From positions 1 to 8,142 of the forward strand of contig CAMYWZ010000040.1 in NCBI GenBank assembly GCA_947302945.1: DNA of 8,142 nucleotides, in the 5' to 3' direction. The DNA is from an uncultured Bacillota bacterium. Lineage in GTDB: Bacteria; Bacillota; Clostridia; Peptostreptococcales; Anaerovoracaceae. The notes beneath the pieces are model-generated. The model made no database searches, was not told where the DNA came from, and worked only from the letters and a program-made list of their open reading frames with translations. Positions 1 through 6,474 of this stretch are shown here, one piece after another. A program made the position numbers and the translations under genes. Within the stretch, counting starts at the first letter, position 1, and every line of letters begins with the position of its first letter.

Positions 1-478
1 CTTTTCCTGTGGCGTAGATCACGCGGCCCTTAAGGTCGGCCCAGGTCTTGATGCTTTCGTCCGTCGTCATTATGGAAAGGACGCCCAGGGTCGTTATCGC
101 TGCCATCTGGACTTTACCTTCGGTCTTGCTGTAGAGCACGGCTGCCAGGTTGGACGGCCCGACAAGAGCGTCCAGCTCGCCCTTGATCATCAGCGGAGTG
201 AGTTCGTCGGCTGAGCCGGCTATGGTCGAGACGTACTTGTTCTCCGTCTTGCCCTCTTCGGCGTCGGAGAGGAGCTTTACGAGGCCTATGGTAGTGGGCC
301 CGGTGAGGGAACCAATGCGCACAGTGACGGGTTCTTTAGTCACCGTATTGGTGTTTTCGGCGCCGTTTGAAGTGTTGTTCGCGGCTGCCTCATTGCCTTT
401 CTGCGTGCAGCCGGAGAAGGCCGCAAGTACCAGTGCTAAAGCCAGTATTATTGAAACGTATTTTTTGAGAGTTTTCAT
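1..478 (-). CDS. ABC transporter substrate-binding lipoprotein, NMT1/SsuA-like (partial, 3' end missing)
   Basis: Extracytoplasmic binding protein that would deliver a small solute to an ABC importer. It starts at the ATG complementary to 476-478, preceded by GGAGG at a 7-nt spacing. Only 159 codons are present; such proteins usually run to roughly 300-350 residues, so about half is missing. Residues 1-23 form a signal peptide (MKTLKK, then a hydrophobic run) ending in the lipobox FSG-C with Cys24 as the lipidation site. Residues 25-50 are an Asn/Thr/Ala/Glu-rich linker. The type II periplasmic-binding fold begins near residue 51 with VTVRIGSLTGPTTIGLVKL, followed by the family-like segments IAGSADEL, GELDALVGPSNLAAVLY and TWADLKG. 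The ligand is unknown. The gene is divergent from the Fe-S operon. The cognate permease and ATPase would lie beyond the window edge, if present. Confidence 0.85.
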   Translation of the reverse strand, partial: MKTLKKYVSIILALALVLAAFSGCTQKGNEAAANNTSNGAENTNTVTKEPVTVRIGSLTGPTTIGLVKLLSDAEEGKTENKYVSTIAGSADELTPLMIKGELDALVGPSNLAAVLYSKTEGKVQMAAITTLGVLSIMTTDESIKTWADLKGRVIYATGK

Positions 479-677
479 CGCAATACCTCCGTATCTTTCT
501 TTTCGGGTAAAAGATAACAGAAAGCGCTGCGCTTTTCTGTTGCGGTTGCAACATTGCCGCCCCGCATATCCTGCCAATGCCGCCCGCATCCCATGCAAAT
601 GCGTGATTGCAAAAGCACCCGCTTCGTTGTATGATAATAGTGACACACAAGAACGTTTTAACGAAAGGCTAGGAGTT
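479..677. other. Divergent intergenic region with hairpins and a near-repeat
   Basis: These 199 bp separate the lipoprotein gene (leftward) from the Fe-S operon (rightward) and must hold both promoters. Visible elements: an imperfect hairpin at 518-539 (CAGAAA/TTTCTG outer stem and a GCGC-based inner stem with one bulged base); an abutting hairpin GTTGC-GGTT-GCAAC at 539-552; and a near-direct repeat, TTGCCGCCCCGCAT (554-567) and ATGCCGCCCGCAT (577-589), about 23 bp apart, which could be a two-site operator. No cobalamin riboswitch, T-box or tRNA is recognisable. The open frame running through here from position 150 is not coding. Confidence 0.6.
607..635 (+). promoter_or_regulatory. Probable sigma-70/sigma-A promoter of the Fe-S operon
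   Basis: TTGCAA at 607-612 (4 of 6 to the -35 consensus) is followed, after exactly 17 nt, by TATGAT at 630-635 (5 of 6 to the -10 consensus). Transcription would start near 642, giving a short leader of about 36 nt before the ATG at 678. Found by eye only. Confidence 0.6.
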
Positions 678-1682
678 ATGAGTAAGTTATCGGTAGAACA
701 GCAGATCAAGGATTTCATTCTTACCGAATGCCATCAGAACAAGGTCGGGATCGCGAGCATTGACCGCTTCAACAGCTCTCCCAAGGGCATGCATCCGTGC
801 GACGTCCTCCCCGGCTGCCAGTCTGTCATAGCATTCTGCACAAGGGTCCCCGACGGAGCCATCAACGCCACGCTGCGCGCCTACGAGAACAACAAATTCA
901 ACGTTCACGGGCAGTACGCGCTCTTCGGGTACGTCGGATCCCCGAACTACAACCTGCTCTGGGGCAACTATAAAGCCGCGCGCTTTGTCGAAAAGCTCAC
1001 CGGCGAGATCGCAGTCCCCCAGACCGCAGGTCCCACCCACGGCATGGCCATGCTCTCCATGAGGCACCTGGCGGTAGCCGCCGGCCTCGGCCAGTTCGGA
1101 TGGAACAGCATAGTCCTCACCCCGGAATTCGGCCCCAGAAACCGCTTCGGCGCCATCCTCACCACCGCGAAACTTGCGGCGGACCCGATGATGGACGGCC
1201 CCAGGCTCTGCGACTACAAAAAGTGCCACATCTGCGAAAAAGTCTGCCCGACAGGCGCAATTCCGCCCTACAGGCCCGGCCAGGAAAGGATAGTCGATTT
1301 CGGCGAAGGCCACATCGAGAAGTATTCCTGCATCAACTGGACCAAGTGCAAGCTCGCCTGCGAGGGAGACTACAAGGACTGGAACATCAACGGCGACTTC
1401 GATCTTATCGATCCCGTCATCACCAACCCCCTCAACGAGGAATTCGTCCAGACGCAGCAGTGGAGAGGAAAGCCCGAAAACGTGGACATGCACTTCTATC
1501 AGCACACCACCACCTGGAAGTGCGGCAACTGCATGCAGTACTGCCCGGTCGGACGCTGGAAGGAGCGCTACCGCGACAAGAACATCTCCAGCTTCGACGG
1601 CAACCAGTACATAGACGGCGTACCAGACGTCAGCATGGACGTGTACAACGGAAAGGACAACTTCAGCAATGAGTACGAATAG
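678..1682 (+). CDS. Double-[4Fe-4S] cluster protein, QueG/reductive-dehalogenase-like (paralogue 1)
   Basis: A 334-aa soluble redox protein with no signal peptide or membrane segment. An N-terminal domain of about 165 residues corresponds in position to the cobalamin-binding part of QueG/RdhA. It contains AAGLGQFGWN (134-143), which resembles the AGLGWIGKN segment of QueG, and then a GPRNRFGAILTTAKL stretch. The ferredoxin-like part has C178-x4-C183-x2-C186-x3-C190-P, then C218, then C282-x2-C285-x3-C289-P: eight cysteines, enough for two [4Fe-4S] clusters. Two further cysteines, C224 and C228, are absent from the aligned paralogue motifs. The frame is open back to position 150, but ATG 678 is chosen because the paralogues align from there and the promoter lies just upstream. 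AGGAG (671-675) is only 2 nt from the ATG; AAAGG at 664-668 is better spaced. First gene of the operon. Substrate and cobalamin use are not shown by the sequence. Confidence 0.82.
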   Translation: MSKLSVEQQIKDFILTECHQNKVGIASIDRFNSSPKGMHPCDVLPGCQSVIAFCTRVPDGAINATLRAYENNKFNVHGQYALFGYVGSPNYNLLWGNYKAARFVEKLTGEIAVPQTAGPTHGMAMLSMRHLAVAAGLGQFGWNSIVLTPEFGPRNRFGAILTTAKLAADPMMDGPRLCDYKKCHICEKVCPTGAIPPYRPGQERIVDFGEGHIEKYSCINWTKCKLACEGDYKDWNINGDFDLIDPVITNPLNEEFVQTQQWRGKPENVDMHFYQHTTTWKCGNCMQYCPVGRWKERYRDKNISSFDGNQYIDGVPDVSMDVYNGKDNFSNEYE

Positions 1683-2613
1683 ATATGATCAGGTAAAGAA
1701 AAGGGTCCTGGCCGGTTCGGACATGGACTACTTCGGGATCTGCCCTTCCTCCGTCCTTGAGGGCGAGCCTGCAGGGCACAGGCCTTCGGACCTTCTCCCG
1801 AACGCGAAGTCGATAATAGTTTACGGCAGAAAGCTCATAGACGGCACCATACAGGCCAAGTTCAGGGCGATAGAAGACGGCAGGTCCAACACCGCCGGCT
1901 CCTACAACGCGCACTCCTTCGTGCTGTCCCTGAATCATCTCTGCATGAAGCAGACCTACGAGATAGCGCAGTACCTGGAGAAGACCTTCGGCTGCTACGC
2001 GATGCCTCTTACCAACAACGTCATACAGGCTGTCGAGCCCGAAGGGCTTCCCGCGCCTTTCTTCGCGGATCCCTACAGGGCGGGGCTTCCTATCGACATC
2101 TACAAGGCAGCCGCTGCCGCAGGCATAGGTGAGCTCGGCTGGAACCACCGCGTCATCACCCCGGACAACGGCCCGAGGGTCTACATGTGCGCCATCGTCA
2201 CCAGCCTTAAGTTCAGCAAATACGACAGCCCCTACAGCGGCAAAAAGCTCTGCGACCCGGAGAAGTGCCACGTGTGCAGCACCAAGTGCCCCGTGCACGC
2301 CCTGGATGCCGAAAAATACACGGAAGTGGAAGTCGCCGGCAAGACCTACAAGCTCGGAAAGCTGGATGTCAACGGCTGCGGCGTAGCCTGCTTCGGATTC
2401 AGAAAGTCCTTAAATCCCAGGACCAAGGTGGAGGTCGCGGAGGATCATCCTTCGGACGAGGCTCTTGCCAAGGCCATAGATTTCAACTACAAGCACCCCG
2501 CTGGCCAGACGCTCGACCACCTTTCGATGTCCAACTGCGACTGGTGCCTGCTCTACTGCCCGGTCGGCAACTGGGAGAAGACCTTCAAAGACCGCGGTCT
2601 TACTAAGGGTTAA
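1669..2613 (+). CDS. Double-[4Fe-4S] cluster protein, QueG/reductive-dehalogenase-like (paralogue 2)
   Basis: A 314-aa cytoplasmic Fe-S protein. Its start overlaps the end of paralogue 1 by 14 nt in another frame, with AAGGA at 1653-1657 inside the upstream gene, so translation is probably coupled. The N-terminal domain carries RPSDLLPNAKSIIVYGRK (38-55), close to the third paralogue, and AAGIGELGWN (150-159) before the cluster domain. Cluster ligands are C195-x4-C200-x2-C203-x3-C207-P, C237, and C290-x2-C293-x3-C297-P, which is the full set of eight. The protein ends at NWEKTFKDRGLTKG just after the last cysteine motif, so it has no HEAT-like C-terminal domain as in QueG (about 380 aa). It is clearly closer to the 317-aa protein than to paralogue 1, which suggests a later duplication. 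Redox reaction and substrate are unknown. Confidence 0.85.
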   Translation: MSTNRYDQVKKRVLAGSDMDYFGICPSSVLEGEPAGHRPSDLLPNAKSIIVYGRKLIDGTIQAKFRAIEDGRSNTAGSYNAHSFVLSLNHLCMKQTYEIAQYLEKTFGCYAMPLTNNVIQAVEPEGLPAPFFADPYRAGLPIDIYKAAAAAGIGELGWNHRVITPDNGPRVYMCAIVTSLKFSKYDSPYSGKKLCDPEKCHVCSTKCPVHALDAEKYTEVEVAGKTYKLGKLDVNGCGVACFGFRKSLNPRTKVEVAEDHPSDEALAKAIDFNYKHPAGQTLDHLSMSNCDWCLLYCPVGNWEKTFKDRGLTKG

Positions 2614-2624
2614 GGAGGCCTCAC

Positions 2625-3056
2625 ATGAAAAAAGTGATTTCAGTACATTCCGGCTTCGTTCCGGAAGGCACCCTCAAGTACGAGGGACAGTATATATTCA
2701 AATGCGTAGCCGTAAGAGAAGGAAAGGGCGGGCTCGGCCCGGGCTTCCCACAGCCGGATCTTATTGAAGACCTTGATCTTTCAGGCGTTGCCGGCATCGA
2801 AGGCAAGATGGAAAGGCAGATCCCCGTCAACAAGTCCCATCCATTAAACGCGCGCATCCACAAGTACTATCTCCTGGAGCAGGACGTTTGGATCTGCAAC
2901 AGGGGCAACCTCAGGTTCGTGTCCGACTGGACTCCTCAGGAGGTCTGGGCCCTTGCCTGCGAGGATACCCTCGATGACGACGGCAAGCTCGTGGACAGAA
3001 GGGATCTGGGCTTCTTCATCATCCACAGCGACAGGAAAAACGGCATAATAGTGTAG
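2625..3056 (+). CDS. Unrecognised 143-aa operon protein
   Basis: I do not recognise this family. The gene is well supported: AAGGAGG at 2612-2618 overlaps the previous stop codon, there is a 6-nt spacer to the ATG, and it sits in line between two Fe-S genes with gaps of only 11 nt on each side. The protein is soluble-looking, with no signal peptide or membrane helix, and mixed in charge. Visible landmarks are a Gly/Pro-rich loop (GKGGLGPGFPQPD, 34-45 region), three scattered cysteines (C27, C91, C112) with no CxxC, four histidines (8, 72, 79, 134), and a Trp-containing central part (W89, W102, W108) around DVWICNRGNLRFVSDW. It lacks an Fe-S motif of its own. Its conserved placement suggests a subunit, chaperone or substrate-binding partner of the flanking reductase-like proteins. 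That role is inferred from position only. Confidence 0.8.
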   Translation: MKKVISVHSGFVPEGTLKYEGQYIFKCVAVREGKGGLGPGFPQPDLIEDLDLSGVAGIEGKMERQIPVNKSHPLNARIHKYYLLEQDVWICNRGNLRFVSDWTPQEVWALACEDTLDDDGKLVDRRDLGFFIIHSDRKNGIIV

Positions 3057-3067
3057 GGGGCGGCGAA

Positions 3068-4021
3068 ATGGATAAGAAAACGATGACTGCTCAGATCAGA
3101 GCTTTTATGATCGAAAAGCAGGGCATGGACCTGTTCGGCGTTGCTCCTGTAAGTGCTTTTGCCGCGGAGCCGGAAGGCTATAGACCTAACGACATCCTGC
3201 CTCCAGCAAAGTCCGTCATAGTCTACGGAAGAAGGCTTTTAAACGGCGCAGTCCAGGCCCAGTTCAGAAGGCTGGAGGACAAGACCAAAAGCGCCCAGTC
3301 CATTTATTCGACCTATGGGCTGGAGCTTATCCCGAACTGGACCATGGTGCTTTCCACCTTCTACCTTACTCAGTATCTGGAGACCACGTTCGACGCGGCC
3401 ACACAGCCGTTAGGATGCGGCCCGGAGCAGGGCGGGCTTCCCAAGAAGACTGCGCTTCCGATGTTCGCAGGCCCCTACAAGGGCGGCCTGCCGTTCAACG
3501 TAACGCACGCGGCTATAGCTGCAGGCCTTGCGCAGCCCGGCTGGAACAACTTCCCGGTTACGAAGGAATTCGGCCCCAGAGTGCAGTTCGGCTGCCTGCT
3601 TACGGATCTTGAGCTCGAGTACAGCGAGCCGGACAACGGCCCGCGCCTCTGCGATCCGGACAAGTGCCATATCTGCAGCGACAAGTGCCCCATGAACGCT
3701 CTCCCCGCAAAGGACAGCGGCAAAAAGACCATCTGGACCATAGCCGGAAAAGACTATGAAGTCGCGGAGCACAAGGTCAACGCCTGCACCGTAGCAGCGC
3801 TCGGCATGCGCAGCGAATTCGCGGGCATCGTGGACCGCGGAGACCTGGTCGAAGGCATGGATCCCACGGACGAGGACATCGCCGCCGCCATGAAGAAATA
3901 CCCGCTCTCCAACAGCAACCTGGACCACTATCCCAAGAACTTCTGCAACAGGTGTCAGGTCTACTGCCCGATAGGGAACTGGAAAGAAACCTTCAAAGAC
4001 ACCGGCCTTTCAAAAGGCTGA
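3068..4021 (+). CDS. Double-[4Fe-4S] cluster protein, QueG/reductive-dehalogenase-like (paralogue 3)
   Basis: A 317-aa cytoplasmic Fe-S protein and the last gene of the operon. It begins 11 nt after the 143-aa gene behind a weak, G-rich ribosome binding site (gggggcggcgaa). It shares the pattern RPxDxLPxAKSxIVYGR (39-55) with paralogue 2, as well as GWNN (158-161) and the EFGPR segment (167-171). Cluster ligands are C195-x4-C200-x2-C203-x3-C207-P, C240, and C293-x2-C296-x3-C300-P, eight in all. It ends NWKETFKDTGLSKG, near-identical to the tail of paralogue 2. It has the fewest extra cysteines of the three (only C117 and C176). A short GCCTT-TCAA-AAGGC inverted repeat overlaps the last codons (4005-4018) but has no T-run after it. 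The catalytic role is not determinable here. Confidence 0.85.
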   Translation: MDKKTMTAQIRAFMIEKQGMDLFGVAPVSAFAAEPEGYRPNDILPPAKSVIVYGRRLLNGAVQAQFRRLEDKTKSAQSIYSTYGLELIPNWTMVLSTFYLTQYLETTFDAATQPLGCGPEQGGLPKKTALPMFAGPYKGGLPFNVTHAAIAAGLAQPGWNNFPVTKEFGPRVQFGCLLTDLELEYSEPDNGPRLCDPDKCHICSDKCPMNALPAKDSGKKTIWTIAGKDYEVAEHKVNACTVAALGMRSEFAGIVDRGDLVEGMDPTDEDIAAAMKKYPLSNSNLDHYPKNFCNRCQVYCPIGNWKETFKDTGLSKG

Positions 4022-4031
4022 TAACAAAACA

Positions 4032-4120
4032 GGGGGAGTCCGCACCTCGGGGACGGTCCTTCCGGTGCCGATCGGCACCGGAAGGACCGTCCCCGAGGTG
4101 CGGACTCCCCCTGTTTTGTT
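4032..4120. terminator. Possible bidirectional terminator from the central hairpin
   Basis: As written, GGGGG at 4032-4036 pairs with CCCCC at 4107-4111 around a 40-bp perfect stem. It is followed by TGTTTTGTT (4112-4120), with the mirror-image AACAAAACA on the other side, so both convergent operons could end here. The T-tract is interrupted and the stem is far longer than a usual intrinsic terminator. If the palindrome is artificial, the terminator in its present form is too. Confidence 0.3.
4042..4101. repeat. REP-like nested palindrome at the mirror axis
   Basis: Two inverted copies of a 27-bp unit (4042-4068 and 4075-4101) flank a central CGATCG. Each unit is itself an imperfect hairpin: GCACC-tc-GGGGAC-g-GTCCTT-cc-GGTGC, that is, a 5-bp outer stem, a 2x2 mismatch, and an inner GGAC-g-GTCC palindrome extended by G-T wobbles. 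A self-palindromic unit in head-to-head pairs is the layout of REP doublets. The GGGGACGGTCCTT core resembles, from memory, short dispersed repeats found near Y1 (IS200-like) transposases in Clostridia. No transposase is in the window. The native copy may be a single unit or a pair; the mirror join makes this undecidable here. Confidence 0.55.
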
Positions 4121-4121
4121 A

Positions 4122-5075
4122 TCAGCCTTTTGAAAGGCCGGTGTCTTTGAAGGTTTCTTTCCAGTTCCCTATCGGGCAGTAGACCTGACACCTGTTGCAG
4201 AAGTTCTTGGGATAGTGGTCCAGGTTGCTGTTGGAGAGCGGGTATTTCTTCATGGCGGCGGCGATGTCCTCGTCCGTGGGATCCATGCCTTCGACCAGGT
4301 CTCCGCGGTCCACGATGCCCGCGAATTCGCTGCGCATGCCGAGCGCTGCTACGGTGCAGGCGTTGACCTTGTGCTCCGCGACTTCATAGTCTTTTCCGGC
4401 TATGGTCCAGATGGTCTTTTTGCCGCTGTCCTTTGCGGGGAGAGCGTTCATGGGGCACTTGTCGCTGCAGATATGGCACTTGTCCGGATCGCAGAGGCGC
4501 GGGCCGTTGTCCGGCTCGCTGTACTCGAGCTCAAGATCCGTAAGCAGGCAGCCGAACTGCACTCTGGGGCCGAATTCCTTCGTAACCGGGAAGTTGTTCC
4601 AGCCGGGCTGCGCAAGGCCTGCAGCTATAGCCGCGTGCGTTACGTTGAACGGCAGGCCGCCCTTGTAGGGGCCTGCGAACATCGGAAGCGCAGTCTTCTT
4701 GGGAAGCCCGCCCTGCTCCGGGCCGCATCCTAACGGCTGTGTGGCCGCGTCGAACGTGGTCTCCAGATACTGAGTAAGGTAGAAGGTGGAAAGCACCATG
4801 GTCCAGTTCGGGATAAGCTCCAGCCCATAGGTCGAATAAATGGACTGGGCGCTTTTGGTCTTGTCCTCCAGCCTTCTGAACTGGGCCTGGACTGCGCCGT
4901 TTAAAAGCCTTCTTCCGTAGACTATGACGGACTTTGCTGGAGGCAGGATGTCGTTAGGTCTATAGCCTTCCGGCTCCGCGGCAAAAGCACTTACAGGAGC
5001 AACGCCGAACAGGTCCATGCCCTGCTTTTCGATCATAAAAGCTCTGATCTGAGCAGTCATCGTTTTCTTATCCAT
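4122..5075 (-). CDS. Double-[4Fe-4S] protein, paralogue 3 (mirror copy)
   Basis: Translation identical to 3068-4021. Its 3' end faces the 3' end of the left-arm copy across the 100-bp central palindrome. Confidence 0.8.
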   Translation of the reverse strand: MDKKTMTAQIRAFMIEKQGMDLFGVAPVSAFAAEPEGYRPNDILPPAKSVIVYGRRLLNGAVQAQFRRLEDKTKSAQSIYSTYGLELIPNWTMVLSTFYLTQYLETTFDAATQPLGCGPEQGGLPKKTALPMFAGPYKGGLPFNVTHAAIAAGLAQPGWNNFPVTKEFGPRVQFGCLLTDLELEYSEPDNGPRLCDPDKCHICSDKCPMNALPAKDSGKKTIWTIAGKDYEVAEHKVNACTVAALGMRSEFAGIVDRGDLVEGMDPTDEDIAAAMKKYPLSNSNLDHYPKNFCNRCQVYCPIGNWKETFKDTGLSKG

Positions 5076-5086
5076 TTCGCCGCCCC

Positions 5087-5518
5087 CTACACTATTATGC
5101 CGTTTTTCCTGTCGCTGTGGATGATGAAGAAGCCCAGATCCCTTCTGTCCACGAGCTTGCCGTCGTCATCGAGGGTATCCTCGCAGGCAAGGGCCCAGAC
5201 CTCCTGAGGAGTCCAGTCGGACACGAACCTGAGGTTGCCCCTGTTGCAGATCCAAACGTCCTGCTCCAGGAGATAGTACTTGTGGATGCGCGCGTTTAAT
5301 GGATGGGACTTGTTGACGGGGATCTGCCTTTCCATCTTGCCTTCGATGCCGGCAACGCCTGAAAGATCAAGGTCTTCAATAAGATCCGGCTGTGGGAAGC
5401 CCGGGCCGAGCCCGCCCTTTCCTTCTCTTACGGCTACGCATTTGAATATATACTGTCCCTCGTACTTGAGGGTGCCTTCCGGAACGAAGCCGGAATGTAC
5501 TGAAATCACTTTTTTCAT
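5087..5518 (-). CDS. Unrecognised 143-aa operon protein (mirror copy)
   Basis: Translation identical to 2625-3056, with the same ribosome binding site and spacing to its neighbours. Confidence 0.75.
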   Translation of the reverse strand: MKKVISVHSGFVPEGTLKYEGQYIFKCVAVREGKGGLGPGFPQPDLIEDLDLSGVAGIEGKMERQIPVNKSHPLNARIHKYYLLEQDVWICNRGNLRFVSDWTPQEVWALACEDTLDDDGKLVDRRDLGFFIIHSDRKNGIIV

Positions 5519-5529
5519 GTGAGGCCTCC

Positions 5530-6474
5530 TTAACCCTTAGTAAGACCGCGGTCTTTGAAGGTCTTCTCCCAGTTGCCGACCGGGCAGTAGAGCAGGCACC
5601 AGTCGCAGTTGGACATCGAAAGGTGGTCGAGCGTCTGGCCAGCGGGGTGCTTGTAGTTGAAATCTATGGCCTTGGCAAGAGCCTCGTCCGAAGGATGATC
5701 CTCCGCGACCTCCACCTTGGTCCTGGGATTTAAGGACTTTCTGAATCCGAAGCAGGCTACGCCGCAGCCGTTGACATCCAGCTTTCCGAGCTTGTAGGTC
5801 TTGCCGGCGACTTCCACTTCCGTGTATTTTTCGGCATCCAGGGCGTGCACGGGGCACTTGGTGCTGCACACGTGGCACTTCTCCGGGTCGCAGAGCTTTT
5901 TGCCGCTGTAGGGGCTGTCGTATTTGCTGAACTTAAGGCTGGTGACGATGGCGCACATGTAGACCCTCGGGCCGTTGTCCGGGGTGATGACGCGGTGGTT
6001 CCAGCCGAGCTCACCTATGCCTGCGGCAGCGGCTGCCTTGTAGATGTCGATAGGAAGCCCCGCCCTGTAGGGATCCGCGAAGAAAGGCGCGGGAAGCCCT
6101 TCGGGCTCGACAGCCTGTATGACGTTGTTGGTAAGAGGCATCGCGTAGCAGCCGAAGGTCTTCTCCAGGTACTGCGCTATCTCGTAGGTCTGCTTCATGC
6201 AGAGATGATTCAGGGACAGCACGAAGGAGTGCGCGTTGTAGGAGCCGGCGGTGTTGGACCTGCCGTCTTCTATCGCCCTGAACTTGGCCTGTATGGTGCC
6301 GTCTATGAGCTTTCTGCCGTAAACTATTATCGACTTCGCGTTCGGGAGAAGGTCCGAAGGCCTGTGCCCTGCAGGCTCGCCCTCAAGGACGGAGGAAGGG
6401 CAGATCCCGAAGTAGTCCATGTCCGAACCGGCCAGGACCCTTTTCTTTACCTGATCATATCTATTCGTACTCAT
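5530..6474 (-). CDS. Double-[4Fe-4S] protein, paralogue 2 (mirror copy)
   Basis: Translation identical to 1669-2613, with the same 14-nt overlap with its upstream neighbour. Confidence 0.8.
   Translation of the reverse strand: MSTNRYDQVKKRVLAGSDMDYFGICPSSVLEGEPAGHRPSDLLPNAKSIIVYGRKLIDGTIQAKFRAIEDGRSNTAGSYNAHSFVLSLNHLCMKQTYEIAQYLEKTFGCYAMPLTNNVIQAVEPEGLPAPFFADPYRAGLPIDIYKAAAAAGIGELGWNHRVITPDNGPRVYMCAIVTSLKFSKYDSPYSGKKLCDPEKCHVCSTKCPVHALDAEKYTEVEVAGKTYKLGKLDVNGCGVACFGFRKSLNPRTKVEVAEDHPSDEALAKAIDFNYKHPAGQTLDHLSMSNCDWCLLYCPVGNWEKTFKDRGLTKG

Larger units (their letters stand above)
1..4071. repeat. Left arm of a perfect whole-window inverted repeat
   Basis: This half is mirrored by 4072-8142 as its reverse complement, with no spacer. 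The first bases (cttttcctgtggcg) are the reverse complement of the last bases (cgccacaggaaaag). All gene coordinates in the two halves sum to 8143 and their translations are identical, so there are no indels or amino-acid changes between arms. I compared the ends, the centre and the coding regions, but did not check every base. An arm-to-arm identity this complete, ending at the same base inside a gene on both sides, points to an assembly or amplification fold-back rather than an aged biological duplication. Confidence 0.95.

Noticed and set aside
150..677. N-terminal extension of paralogue 1 upstream to position 150
   Set aside because: It would run antisense through the lipoprotein gene and across the promoter. 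The paralogues align from the ATG at 678.
479..677. Cobalamin riboswitch upstream of the possibly corrinoid-linked operon
   Set aside because: No B12-box-like sequence is visible, and the leader from the likely start site is only about 36 nt.
687..1505. A 272-codon open frame antisense to paralogue 1 (and its mirror at 6638-7456)
   Set aside because: It is a shadow of a GC-rich gene with strong codon bias. The sense strand encodes a recognisable Fe-S protein.
1663..2298. A 211-codon open frame antisense to paralogue 2 (and its mirror at 5845-6480)
   Set aside because: Same shadow effect; there is no family resemblance and no plausible start context.
4022..4121. CRISPR repeat or inverted terminal repeats of an insertion sequence
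   Set aside because: There is only one palindromic locus, with no spacers, no transposase and no target-site duplication.
3952..4191. Two identical 76-codon frames crossing the centre on opposite strands (3952-4182 plus, 3961-4191 minus)
   Set aside because: They exist only because an out-of-frame read through the end of paralogue 3 continues across a perfect palindrome. There is no ribosome binding site and no protein-like composition.
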